DNA from: Rahnella sikkimica
GTDB lineage: Bacteria; Pseudomonadota; Gammaproteobacteria; Enterobacterales; Enterobacteriaceae
NCBI RefSeq assembly: GCF_002951615.1
Contig: NZ_CP019062.1
Coordinates: 1,426,001 to 1,490,000 of the forward strand
Direction of reading: 5' to 3'
Length of the DNA stretch: 64,000 nucleotides
Of this stretch, positions 1-7,974 are shown in pieces. Position numbers and translations under genes: made by a program. Position 1 is the first letter of the stretch. Each line of letters begins with the position of its first letter. A model generated the notes under the pieces. The model made no database searches. It saw only the letters and a list, made by a program, of their open reading frames with translations, and was not told where the DNA came from.

Positions 1-162
1 ATCCTTACCGGCTTTATCAGCGAAGCGCCATTCAGTCTGGAACCACGGCTCTTCCGGCTGTTTAACCAGGAAACCCAGCTTCGGATTTTCGGCTGCCATA
101 GCTGAATGTGACATAACGGCAGCTAAACCAACCGCCGCTAACGCCTTAGTGAATTTATGCAT
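1..162 (-). CDS. araF: L-arabinose-binding periplasmic protein AraF, 5' end only
   Basis: Only the first 54 codons lie in the window; the gene runs off the left edge. The translation opens with MHKFTKALAAVGLAAVM, a typical signal peptide ending near AMAA, and continues into KLGFLVKQPEEPWFQTEW. This is nearly identical to the start of E. coli AraF, the periplasmic receptor of the high-affinity AraFGH arabinose importer. It is divergent from araB across a 416-bp gap, so uptake and the first catabolic steps share one regulatory region. In E. coli araFGH is unlinked to araBAD, so the linkage is a layout difference. Identity is sure; completeness of the gene cannot be judged. Confidence 0.95.
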   Translation of the reverse strand, partial: MHKFTKALAAVGLAAVMSHSAMAAENPKLGFLVKQPEEPWFQTEWRFADKAGKD

Positions 163-578
163 GATGTTCTCCGACTTTTATTGTTGTTTTTCACGATCCC
201 GGCCCTGAATGGGAAGGTTTGCCATCGTCGTGAAAACGTTATCAGTAGCGTAAGGAAACAAATTCGGAGTGCGGCGAAGTCCGGTATATAGCGGATTTAC
301 GTCACACTCTCTTGTAAGACGCAGTCAGTTTTAGCGGTAATTTTGCAGCGAAATGTAGAGCGCTATCACACGGCGGGAAAACAGCAGGTTTGTACATAGA
401 TATAGCGATTTTAGCCAAACGCTAACATTTGACCAACCTCACAGAAACATCATGAGGAGCAGATTTGTGCATACTTCCAGCTAACGCCTCCTCACTCACT
501 TTTTGCCATCCTCCTACTGTTAGAGCAATTCGATTCGCCGCCGTAATGACTACGGCAAACCTGAAGGAGTGAGAAAGA
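163..578. promoter_or_regulatory. araF/araB divergent control region
   Basis: This 416-bp gap separates two divergently read arabinose genes, so it must hold both promoters. No open frame of note is seen. AT-rich direct-repeat-like segments TAGCGATTTTAGCCAAA (from 403) and CTAACATTTGACCAAC (from 422) loosely resemble the paired AraC half-sites of E. coli araI, but the alignment is imperfect and their internal spacing differs. A weak CRP-like half TCACA sits at 366-370. A 6-bp hairpin (GCCGTA/TACGGC, 540-556) lies just before the araB ribosome site AGGAG at about 564. Control by AraC and CRP is expected from the pathway; the sites themselves are tentative. Confidence 0.45.
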
Positions 579-2258
579 ATGACGCAAGGTGCGATTGCTC
601 TTGGTCTTGATTTTGGCAGCGATTCCGTCCGGGCACTGGCCGTTGATTGTCAGACCGGTGCCGAGATGGAAACCGACGTGGTTTACTACCCGCGCTGGAA
701 TGAGGGGCGCTACTGTGATGCGGCAATAAATCAGTTCCGCCACCATCCGCTTGATTATATTGAAGCGATGGAACAGGCGATTAAAAACGTCGTACAACGT
801 CTGGGCCATGAACGCGCTGCACGCGTGATCGGTATCGGCGTCGATTCCACCGGTTCCACGCCCGCGCCGGTGGACAAAGACGGCAACATTCTGGCACTGA
901 ATCCTGAATTCGCCGAAAACCCGAACGCCATGTTCGTGTTATGGAAAGATCACACGGCAATAGAAGAAGCCGAAGAGATTAACCGTCTGTGCCGCAGCGG
1001 GGATTTCCCCGACTATTCCCGCTATATCGGCGGCGTTTACTCCTCCGAATGGTTCTGGGCCAAAATTCTCCATGTTTCCCGCGCCGACAACGCTGTCACT
1101 AAAGCCGCCGCTTCCTGGGTGGAATTGTGCGACTGGGTGCCTGCCCTGCTTTCCGGCACCACTGCGCCGGACAAAGTCGTGCGTGGCCGTTGCAGCGCCG
1201 GGCACAAAATGCTCTGGCATCCGTCGTGGGGTGGCCTGCCGCCGAAAGAGTTTTTCGCAGCACTCGACCCGTTATTAGTGGAAGACCTGCCGTATCCGCT
1301 GTTTACCGAAACCGTCACTGCCGAACAGGCCGTGGGCAAGCTTACCCCTGAATGGGCACAGCGCCTGGGTTTACCGGCGAGCGTGGTGCTTTCCGGCGGT
1401 GCGTTTGACTGCCACATGGGCGCGGTCGGTGCCGGTGCGCAGCCTTACACGCTGGTCAAAGTCATCGGTACCTCCACCTGCGACATCCTGATTGCCGATA
1501 AAGAACGCGTGAACGACCGCGCGATTGCCGGGATTTGTGGTCAGGTAGAAGGCAGCGTTGTGCCGGACATGATCGGGATGGAAGCCGGGCAATCTGCGTT
1601 TGGCGACATGTACGCGTGGTTCAGCCGCCTGCTGAGCTGGCCGCTGATTCAGGCCGCGAAGGCCCATCCGGAACTGAAAGAACAGCTCACCGCCTTACAA
1701 AAAAATCTGCTGCCCGACCTGACCGCCGCGTGGGCCGCGAATCCAAAGCTGGATCATCTGCCGCTGGTGCTCGACTGGTTTAACGGACGCCGGACGCCGT
1801 TTGCCAATCAGCGCCTGAAAGGCGTCATTACTGACATCAATCTCGGCACCGAAGCGCCGGAACTGTTCGGCGGTTTCATTGCGGCCACCGCCTTTGGTGC
1901 GCGCGCGATTATGGAATGTTTCGAACAACAGGATATTCCGGTTGAAAACGTTCTCACCCTCGGCGGTATTGCCCGTAAATCGCCGGTCATCATGCAGGTT
2001 TGCGCCGACGCCATGAACCGCCCGTTACAGATTGTCGCCTCCGATCAGTGCTGTGCGCTGGGTGCCGCCATCTTTGCCGCCGTCGCGGCCGGAGAGTTCA
2101 AAGACGTCCCTGCCGCTCAGGAAAAAATGGCGTGCAGCATCGAACGCACGTTGTTGCCGGATCCGCAGCGCGTCGAACAATACCAGCGCCTGTACGAACG
2201 TTATCAGCAATGGTGTGCCACCACTGAACCGCTGTTTGCAGCGAAAACAGCACACTGA
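579..2258 (+). CDS. araB: L-ribulokinase AraB
   Basis: AraB phosphorylates L-ribulose to L-ribulose-5-phosphate with ATP in the cytoplasm, the second step of arabinose catabolism. The 559-residue product is close to the E. coli enzyme (about 566). The FGGY-kinase phosphate-binding motif [11 protein letters not shown] is at residues 9-19, and the C-terminal FGGY signature region beginning GGIARKSP is near residue 462. The start is supported by GAAGGAG about 10 bases upstream. araA follows after 51 bp in the same direction, giving an araBA operon. araD, normally third in E. coli, is not adjacent. The 377-residue minus-strand frame and other overlapping frames here are shadows. Confidence 0.97.
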   Translation: MTQGAIALGLDFGSDSVRALAVDCQTGAEMETDVVYYPRWNEGRYCDAAINQFRHHPLDYIEAMEQAIKNVVQRLGHERAARVIGIGVDSTGSTPAPVDKDGNILALNPEFAENPNAMFVLWKDHTAIEEAEEINRLCRSGDFPDYSRYIGGVYSSEWFWAKILHVSRADNAVTKAAASWVELCDWVPALLSGTTAPDKVVRGRCSAGHKMLWHPSWGGLPPKEFFAALDPLLVEDLPYPLFTETVTAEQAVGKLTPEWAQRLGLPASVVLSGGAFDCHMGAVGAGAQPYTLVKVIGTSTCDILIADKERVNDRAIAGICGQVEGSVVPDMIGMEAGQSAFGDMYAWFSRLLSWPLIQAAKAHPELKEQLTALQKNLLPDLTAAWAANPKLDHLPLVLDWFNGRRTPFANQRLKGVITDINLGTEAPELFGGFIAATAFGARAIMECFEQQDIPVENVLTLGGIARKSPVIMQVCADAMNRPLQIVASDQCCALGAAIFAAVAAGEFKDVPAAQEKMACSIERTLLPDPQRVEQYQRLYERYQQWCATTEPLFAAKTAH

Positions 2259-2309
2259 CTATTTTTTCGAAAACGGCTTTTTCAAACATCTGAAATTCAG
2301 GAGTGATTA

Positions 2310-3815
2310 ATGGACGCGTTTAAACATCTCGAAGTGTGGTTCGCTATTGGCAGTCAGCATCTGTACGGGCCGGAAACGTTACGTCAGGTAAAGGAAAACG
2401 CCGAGAAGGTGGTCAATGGCCTGAACTCAGAAGCCGGATTGCCGGTCAAACTGGTGCTCAAACCGCTGGTGACCACGCCGGATGAAATCACGGCACTGTG
2501 CCGCGAAGCCAACTATGCGAATTCCTGCATCGGGCTGATTACCTGGCTGCACACCTTCTCGCCGGCCAAAATGTGGATTGCCGGTCTGAGCATCCTGCAT
2601 AAACCGCTGCTCCAATTCCATACGCAGTTCAACGCTGAAATTCCGTGGGATTCTATGGACATGGACTTTATGAACCTGAACCAGACCGCCCACGGCGGCC
2701 GTGAATTCGGTTTCATCGGCGCGCGTATGCGTCAGCAACATTCTGTGGTCGCCGGTCACTGGCAGGATGGCGAATCGCACCGCCGCATTGCTCAGTGGAT
2801 GCGCGTTGCCGCGGCGAAAAATGAAAGCCAGCATCTGAAAGTCGCCCGCTTCGGCGATAACATGCGTGAAGTGGCGGTGACCGAAGGCGATAAAGTGGCT
2901 GCGCAAATTCAGTTCGGCTACAGCATCAATGCCTACGGCATCGGCGATCTGGTCAGCGTGATTAACGAAGTCAGCAAAGGCGACATCGACCATCTGGTGG
3001 AAGAGTACGAATCCACTTACCGCCTGACGGATGCCGTGAAACTCAACGGCGAACGTCGCGAAAACCTGCTGGACGCAGCAAAAATCGAACTGGGCATGAC
3101 CCGTTTCCTGGAACAGGGGAAATTCGGCGCATTCACCACCAACTTTGAAGATCTGCACGGCATGAAACAACTGCCGGGGCTGGCGGTACAGCGTCTGATG
3201 CAAAAAGGCTACGGCTTTGGCGGCGAAGGCGACTGGAAAACCGCGGCCCTGCTGCGCATCATGAAAGTGATGGCCAGCGGCCTGAAAGGCGGCACGTCGT
3301 TCATGGAAGATTACACGTACAACTTCAAGCCGGGCAACGATCTGGTCGTCGGTTCGCACATGCTGGAAGTGTGCCCGTCGATTGCCAAAGAAGAAAAACC
3401 GCTGCTCGATGCGCAATATCTGGGCATAGGCGGCAAAGCGGATCCGGCGCGTCTGATTTTCTCCACCCCGGCAGGCCCGGCGGTCAACGCCAGCGTCATC
3501 GACATGGGCGACCGTTTCCGTCTGCTGGTGAATCAGGTGGATACCATCGAGCAACCTCATCCGCTACCAAAACTGCCGGTTGCCCGTGCAATCTGGAAAG
3601 CCCAGCCTTCTCTGGCAACGGCGGCAGAAGCCTGGATCCTCGGCGGCGGCGCGCACCACACGGTGTTCTCGCAGGCGCTGGACATCGACGCAATGCGGTT
3701 GTACGCGGAACTGTCCGGGATTGAGTTGCTGGTGATTGATAACGACACGACGCTGGCGGACTTCAAGAATCAGATCCGGTGGAATGAAGTTTATTACAAG
3801 CTCTGCAGCCGCTAA
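2310..3815 (+). CDS. araA: L-arabinose isomerase AraA
   Basis: AraA converts L-arabinose to L-ribulose, the entry step of the pathway, using Mn2+. The 501-residue length matches E. coli AraA (500). All four metal ligands of the family are present at the expected numbers: E306 (in GGEGDWK), E333 (in SFMEDY), H350 (in GSHMLE) and H450 (in GGAHHTVF). A clear AGGAG precedes the ATG. It is the second gene of the araBA pair. After its stop comes a weak AAAAAC/GTTTTT hairpin and then repeat R1, not araD, so the epimerase must be encoded elsewhere if the pathway is complete. Confidence 0.97.
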   Translation: MDAFKHLEVWFAIGSQHLYGPETLRQVKENAEKVVNGLNSEAGLPVKLVLKPLVTTPDEITALCREANYANSCIGLITWLHTFSPAKMWIAGLSILHKPLLQFHTQFNAEIPWDSMDMDFMNLNQTAHGGREFGFIGARMRQQHSVVAGHWQDGESHRRIAQWMRVAAAKNESQHLKVARFGDNMREVAVTEGDKVAAQIQFGYSINAYGIGDLVSVINEVSKGDIDHLVEEYESTYRLTDAVKLNGERRENLLDAAKIELGMTRFLEQGKFGAFTTNFEDLHGMKQLPGLAVQRLMQKGYGFGGEGDWKTAALLRIMKVMASGLKGGTSFMEDYTYNFKPGNDLVVGSHMLEVCPSIAKEEKPLLDAQYLGIGGKADPARLIFSTPAGPAVNASVIDMGDRFRLLVNQVDTIEQPHPLPKLPVARAIWKAQPSLATAAEAWILGGGAHHTVFSQALDIDAMRLYAELSGIELLVIDNDTTLADFKNQIRWNEVYYKLCSR

Positions 3816-3853
3816 TGGGCTGTTTTAAAAACGAGTTTTTTTAATTTTCTTAA

Positions 3854-4238
3854 GTGCGGTGATCACGCAGCCCAAGTCAAAACCTTGGGTTGCCACCCAA
3901 ACCGGCCTCAGGGGTGGCTTATCGCCGCCACCCCTAAGAACCCCGGGCTCTTTCACTGCGCGCTACCGCTTGCTGGCCATGTTTCAGTAATTTCTGCTAG
4001 TGCCGCAAAATCCCGCCGCTGCGCGGTTCCTTCCCGTCGGATTACAAACCGCGCGAAAAAATACGCGGTTTTCCACCTCTCCTTCCAGCGTGATTTTTGA
4101 AAGCGGCCACTGGCTATGTAATTCGAAAGATGGATGCTGGATGGTCTTGATTTGCTCCTTCTCCTCTCACGAGGGGAAGGCCGGGATGGGGTGTTGGTTT
4201 TAGCGACTCAGTGGCTTGCTAAACCCCCTCCCAGCCTC
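3854..4238 (+). repeat. Palindromic repeat R1, left arm (type 2) with central CT-rich module
   Basis: First arm of the dispersed repeat family described in the findings. In order it shows the edge GTGCGGTGATCAC; one TTGGGTTGCCACCCAA mini-hairpin; a variable hairpin (GGGGTGGC 3911-3918 paired with GCCACCCC 3927-3934); the conserved core TTTCACTGCGCGCTACCGC; CCGCCGCTGCGCGGTTCC; a second hairpin (AAACCGCG 4046-4053 with CGCGGTTT 4064-4071); and the inner end GAAAGCGGCCACTGGC near 4100. A CT-rich palindromic module follows (about 4153-4238) and is interrupted by the IS4-type element. No coding potential is credible here. It lies directly after araA. Confidence 0.85.
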
Positions 4239-5657
4239 TAATGCTGATCGTTTAAGAGAACTTGAACGATCCTGCAGTTAGGCGACAATCTGGCTCAAAC
4301 ATCGTTTGAGCCAGACACCTTATGAGCCTACTTTCCGAACAACTTCAGGTTGCCGCCGCATTTAACTACCCTGAATCTATTGATTCTTTTCAAAAAAATA
4401 TTCCTCTCGAATGGATTGAACAAGCTCTCAGTCAAACCGGCAGAGCGACTGTTCGCAGACGAAGATTTCCCGCTGAACAGGTCGTCTGGCTTGTCCTTGG
4501 AATTGCTTTGATGCGTAACCGTTCTATTTCTGATGTCTGCGATAAACTCGATTTAGCCTTTCCTGACAGCCACGGTAATTTCTCGCCCATGGCAACGAGT
4601 AGTCTGGTCAAAGCCAGGCAGCGCCTGGGGTTCGAGCCCCTTCGACATCTTTTCTATTCCACCTCTGAGCAGTGGGACAAAGAAGATACGGAAAAATTTG
4701 TATGTGGCCTCAAAGTATTCAGCGTCGACGGAACCCAATTCAGAGCCCCGGATACTCCTGAGAATAAATCCTTTGGTTTTGCTTCCGGTAGTAACTCATT
4801 CCCTTCGGTTTTACTCGTTGCGCTTATGTCTGCGCGCAGTCATTTGATCACTGATGTTGCATTTGGGCCGGTAAAGAACAGCGAAATATATTATGCACAA
4901 CAGTTGGTTAGCTCCGTTCAGGAAAACTCACTGACCCTCTTTGACCGGGCTTACTTTTCCGCAGAACTTTTACTTTCCTGGGAAGGCGCAGGAGCGAATA
5001 CACACTGGCTAACACCGGTGAAAAGTAAAATGAGGCACAAAGTTATCGAGCAGTATTCTGAATACGATCAGCTTATTGAAATGCCGGTTTCTCCGCAGGC
5101 CAGAAAACAGTTCCCGCATCTTCCCCACACATGGTTGGCTCGTAAGGTATTGATAATAAAACCTTCTGGAGAGATAAAAGAATTCATTACATCAATGAAA
5201 GACCCTGAAAAATATCCTTTCGAAGACATCATTCAAGTGTACTGGGAAAGATGGGAAATAGAACAAGGTTACAGCGAGCTAAAATGCAGTCAGTTGGGAA
5301 ATACAAATATCTTAAGAAGCCAAAAACCGGCGGGGATCTACCAGGAAATTTGGGGAATATTAATTAGTTACAATCTCGTTCGATTGGAAATGAGGCGAAT
5401 GGCTGATGACTTCAATGTCCACCCTTTGCGCATAAGCTTCATAAATGCATTGCGGCTGATACAAGAGGAATTTTTGTGGTGTTCAGGGCGAACGCCGGGA
5501 ACAATACCTAGAAAACTAAGAGACTTACGAGAGTCAGGTAAGCGATTAATCTTACCTGAAAAACGCAAAAGGCCAGCTTATCCAAGAGAAGTACTGGCTC
5601 GCCCTGCAAAGTATCCAACTAAAAAGAAAGCCGCTCGTTCTTAAGCGAGCGGCATTA
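4239..5657 (+). mobile_element. IS4-family insertion sequence, intact, 1419 bp
   Basis: Terminal inverted repeats start TAATGCTGATCGTTTAAGA on the left and end TCTTAAGCGAGCGGCATTA on the right (15 of 19 match when one is reversed). They resemble the ends of IS4 itself, which begin TAATGCCGATCAGTTAAG. The length is close to IS4 (1426 bp). A perfect 11-bp target duplication, CTCCCAGCCTC, is at 4228-4238 and 5658-5668, typical of IS4-group insertion. One intact transposase frame fills the element. The target lies inside the CT-rich centre of repeat R1. Perfect duplication and intact gene suggest a recent, possibly still active insertion. Confidence 0.95.
4322..5644 (+). CDS. IS4-family transposase
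   Basis: The 440-residue DDE transposase is essentially the length of the IS4 enzyme (442). The catalytic triad is visible: D136 in FSVDGTQF, D208 in LTLFDRAYF, and E314 within the IS4 signature Y(2)R(3)E(6)K formed by Y307, R310, E314 and K321 (YWERWEIEQGYSELK). The C-terminal tail is strongly basic. There is no frameshift or internal stop, so the protein should be functional. It cuts and pastes its own element. Base composition is more AT-rich than the flanking chromosome, as expected for a mobile gene. Confidence 0.96.
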   Translation: MSLLSEQLQVAAAFNYPESIDSFQKNIPLEWIEQALSQTGRATVRRRRFPAEQVVWLVLGIALMRNRSISDVCDKLDLAFPDSHGNFSPMATSSLVKARQRLGFEPLRHLFYSTSEQWDKEDTEKFVCGLKVFSVDGTQFRAPDTPENKSFGFASGSNSFPSVLLVALMSARSHLITDVAFGPVKNSEIYYAQQLVSSVQENSLTLFDRAYFSAELLLSWEGAGANTHWLTPVKSKMRHKVIEQYSEYDQLIEMPVSPQARKQFPHLPHTWLARKVLIIKPSGEIKEFITSMKDPEKYPFEDIIQVYWERWEIEQGYSELKCSQLGNTNILRSQKPAGIYQEIWGILISYNLVRLEMRRMADDFNVHPLRISFINALRLIQEEFLWCSGRTPGTIPRKLRDLRESGKRLILPEKRKRPAYPREVLARPAKYPTKKKAARS

Positions 5658-5668
5658 CTCCCAGCCTC

Positions 5669-5970
5669 CCCCTTCGCAGGGGGAGGTGCAAACCAAACCA
5701 CTGTAATAGGGTGAAAAAGCCAGTGGCCGCTTTCAGAAAGCTTGCTGAGTAAGTGTTTCGAGACCGTGGGCTCGAAGACCGAAACGAAGGAACCGCGCAG
5801 CGGCAAGTTTTCGCGGCAATAGCTGTGGCTGCTGAAACTTAGCCAGCAAGCGACAGCGCGTGTTGTAAAAAGACGCGGAGATTCCAAAGAGGGCTCGTCA
5901 TAGCCCTCTTTGGTCGGTTTCGACACCAGCCGCTGAGCGGTCACTGAACGTGAAAAACCGAAACATCCTC
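5669..5970 (-). repeat. Palindromic repeat R1, right arm (type 1, inverted)
   Basis: This arm is the inverted partner of the 3854-4238 arm. Reading plus strand it begins with the CT-rich half CCCCCTTCGCAGGGGGAGG, then GCCAGTGGCCGCTTTC, the TTTCGAGACC...GGCTCGAA hairpin, GGAACCGCGCAGCGGCAAG, and a perfect 12-bp hairpin CCAAAGAGGGCT (5884-5895) with AGCCCTCTTTGG (5902-5913). It ends near GTGAAAAACCGAAAC. Removing the IS4-type element and one duplication copy rejoins the two halves into a continuous CT-rich centre like that of R6 at about 48672-48785. Frames read through it (for example 5552-5944 minus) are not credible genes. Confidence 0.85.
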
Positions 5971-6070
5971 AATCTGCTATCAGCGCCTCAACGGCAAGCG
6001 AAAAACCAAAACTCACCCGGTTAATCCGTTAAGCCGCCTGCAAAGGCAATTTGCGTCACCTTTCTAAAAG

Positions 6071-6088
6071 GTGTCACATCCCGGTCAC
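6071..6088 (+). promoter_or_regulatory. Candidate Pho box upstream of ABC importer
   Basis: GTGTCAC, a 4-base spacer, then CGGTCAC gives two direct repeats with an 11-bp period, the layout of PhoB sites (CTGTCAT-N4-CTGTCAT); each half matches 5 of 7. A further GTCAC lies at 6055-6059. A weak minus-10 candidate TACCCT starts 10 bp downstream at 6099. The site would link the next three genes to phosphate starvation. It was judged by eye only. Confidence 0.45.
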
Positions 6089-6142
6089 ATTCCCCCTTTA
6101 CCCTCACCTCCACTAATAAGTCCCAAAGAGGATAGTACAAAC

Positions 6143-6886
6143 ATGATCATTCCAGCTAAATCCAGCGGGAATGCGCTGTCGCGCACCTGTCCCGCTATCG
6201 CTATCCATCAGGTTTCCCATTTCTTCGGGAGCAACCCGGTACTCAATCACGTCAATCTGACGGTGCCCAAAGGTACGATCCTCGCGTTGCTGGGGCCTTC
6301 GGGCTGCGGCAAAAGCACGTTGCTGAAAATGCTCGCCGGACTGCTCAATCCGGCATCCGGGGAGATCCGCTTCGACGGTGAAATCGTCGCCAGCGGTTCG
6401 TTCAGTCTGCCGCCAGAAAAACGCAATCTCGGCATGGCCTTTCAGGATTACGCGCTATGGCCGCACATGAGCGTCAGGCAAAACGTCGCGTTTCCGCTGC
6501 AAATGCGTGGCATCAAAGGTCAGGCGCAGGCAGAAAAAGTGATGGCAGCGCTGGAACGCGTCGGACTGGCGGATTTCGTCTCGCGCCGCCCTTCTGAGCT
6601 TTCCGGCGGGCAGCAACAGCGCGTTGCCCTCGCCCGCGCCATCGTCGCCGAACCCCGCATCCTGCTGTTTGACGAACCCCTGTCGAATCTCGACCGCGAT
6701 TTACGCGAAAGCCTGTGTGAAGAAATGGCGGTGTTGTTGCGCCAGCTCGGCACCACAGCCGTTTACGTCACGCACGATCAGCACGAAGCCCGCGCGCTCG
6801 CCCATCGTATTGCCCGCATGGACAAGGGTGCTATCGCCCGTATTGACACGATTGATCCTTCCGCAGTTTCACCTTTTGTTGCTTAA
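6143..6886 (+). CDS. ABC importer ATPase (FbpC/PhnT/AfuC type)
   Basis: The protein energises the importer encoded with the next two genes. Walker [11 protein letters not shown]-loop FQDYALWP, signature LSGGQQQRV, Walker [13 protein letters not shown] and the switch histidine in [10 protein letters not shown] are all present. At 247 residues it lacks the C-terminal TOBE extension of longer FbpC or PhnT proteins. I chose the ATG at 6143 because AAAGAGGA lies about 8 bases upstream; an upstream in-frame ATG at 6071 would begin inside the candidate Pho box and encode a proline-rich tail of no recognised use. It is first in a three-gene operon (17 bp to the next gene). Substrate: ferric iron, phosphonate or sugar phosphate; the Pho box favours a phosphorus compound. 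Confidence 0.88.
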   Translation: MIIPAKSSGNALSRTCPAIAIHQVSHFFGSNPVLNHVNLTVPKGTILALLGPSGCGKSTLLKMLAGLLNPASGEIRFDGEIVASGSFSLPPEKRNLGMAFQDYALWPHMSVRQNVAFPLQMRGIKGQAQAEKVMAALERVGLADFVSRRPSELSGGQQQRVALARAIVAEPRILLFDEPLSNLDRDLRESLCEEMAVLLRQLGTTAVYVTHDQHEARALAHRIARMDKGAIARIDTIDPSAVSPFVA

Positions 6887-6903
6887 CCTCTGATGGGATA
6901 AAA

Positions 6904-7914
6904 ATGATGAACCGCACACTCAGCACTTTTCGTAAGAACAGCACAACGTTTTCCCGGACTCAAACAGGCGTAATGACCGCAATGACTCTTTCTCTCGCAA
7001 TGGCCGCAGGCAGTGCACAGGCGCTGACGCTCTACACCGCCGGGCCGGGTTCTCTGGCAAAAAAACTGGCAGCAGGCTATGAAAAACAAACCGGCGTGAA
7101 AGTGGACGTTTTCCAGGCCACCACCGGCAAAGTGATGGCACGTCTGGACGCCGAGCAGGCCAATCCGCGCGCTGATGTGCTGATTTCGGCATCGTGGGAT
7201 ACCGCAACCGATCTCGAAAAACGCGGCTGGCTGCTGGAATATCAGAGCCCGAACGCGGAGCCGGTTCCGGCGCAATTCAAAACGCCTTATTACGTCGCGC
7301 AGGGAATTTCCGCGCTGGGCATCGTGTGGAATACCAAAAGCGGCACGACTGAGCCAAAAGACTGGGGCGATTTAGCCAAACCGGAATTCAAAGACAAAGT
7401 GACAACGCCGGATCCGTCGCTTTCCGGTGCGTCGCTGGATTTGCTGATCGGGTTACAAAATGCCCACGCGCAGCAGGCGTGGAAGCTGTTTGAAGATCTG
7501 AAAGCCAACGGCATGATTATCGCCGGACCCAACGCACAGGCGCTGACGCCAGTGTTACAGGGCGCGAAAGCCGCCGTGTTTGGCGCGGTGGATTATGTCT
7601 CTTACGCCAGCGTGCAGGACGGCGAATCCGTCAAAGTGATTTTCCCGAGCAGCGGCACGGCGATCGCCCCGCGCCCGATGATGATCCTCAAATCCAGCCA
7701 GCAGCAAAAAGAAGCCAAAGCGTTTATCGATTACGCGCTGTCGCCTGAAGGCCAGAAACTGGTGGCCGATGCGTGGCTGATGCCAGCCCGCACCGATATC
7801 GACGCCAAACGTCCGTTGTTTAAATCGCTGAAACTGTTGCCGGAAGCCTCCCAGGCCTCGGCGTCGCGCAAAGACGTGCTCGAGCGTTTTGCGAAACTGT
7901 TCGGTCAGCAGTAA
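6904..7914 (+). CDS. Periplasmic binding protein of FbpA/PhnS/AfuA type
   Basis: The 336-residue protein has a signal peptide (basic start, hydrophobic MTALSLAMAAG-like stretch, cleavage near AQA-LTLYTAG at about residue 39) and then a type-2 periplasmic binding fold. LTLYTAGPGSLAKKLAAGYEKQTG is the usual opening of the ferric/aminoethylphosphonate/hexose-phosphate cluster, quoted here only as family resemblance. The paired tyrosines typical of true ferric-binding FbpA are not evident (AVDYVSYAS is the nearest). Together with the upstream Pho box this points to a phosphonate or phosphate ester rather than iron. It is second in the operon, and a stable hairpin follows its stop, probably protecting the mRNA so that this subunit is made in excess. 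Confidence 0.85.
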   Translation: MMNRTLSTFRKNSTTFSRTQTGVMTAMTLSLAMAAGSAQALTLYTAGPGSLAKKLAAGYEKQTGVKVDVFQATTGKVMARLDAEQANPRADVLISASWDTATDLEKRGWLLEYQSPNAEPVPAQFKTPYYVAQGISALGIVWNTKSGTTEPKDWGDLAKPEFKDKVTTPDPSLSGASLDLLIGLQNAHAQQAWKLFEDLKANGMIIAGPNAQALTPVLQGAKAAVFGAVDYVSYASVQDGESVKVIFPSSGTAIAPRPMMILKSSQQQKEAKAFIDYALSPEGQKLVADAWLMPARTDIDAKRPLFKSLKLLPEASQASASRKDVLERFAKLFGQQ

Positions 7915-7921
7915 TCCTGTC

Positions 7922-7943
7922 ACGGGCTGTGAAAGCAGCCCGT
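7922..7943 (+). other. Intercistronic hairpin after binding-protein gene
   Basis: ACGGGCTG (7922-7929) pairs perfectly with CAGCCCGT (7936-7943) around a 6-base loop. There is only a short T run, so it is more likely a mRNA-stabilising or partial-attenuation hairpin than a full terminator, since the permease gene follows 32 bp later. Confidence 0.6.
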
Positions 7944-7974
7944 TTCCCCTCTCCGGACAACAACGACAAAACCC

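Noticed and set aside
403..437. Definite AraC I1-I2 pair in the araF/araB gap
   Set aside because: The two half-sites resemble the consensus but their internal spacing differs, so they are mentioned only as tentative.
2427..3560. 377-residue minus-strand frame opposite araA, and similar long antisense frames at 19602-20780 and 54597-55535
   Set aside because: Each is a codon-position shadow of a well-identified gene on the other strand.
3816..3853. AAAAAC/GTTTTT hairpin after araA as a terminator
   Set aside because: The stem is entirely A-T apart from one pair; too weak to call, though transcript end mapping could revise this.
5552..5944. 130-residue minus-strand frame at the IS4 right end
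   Set aside because: It joins the IS tail to the repeat arm and has no domain or start signal.
6071..6142. Upstream ATG at 6071 as start of the ABC ATPase
   Set aside because: It falls in the candidate Pho box, lacks a ribosome site and adds a proline-rich segment; 6143 has AAAGAGGA in place.
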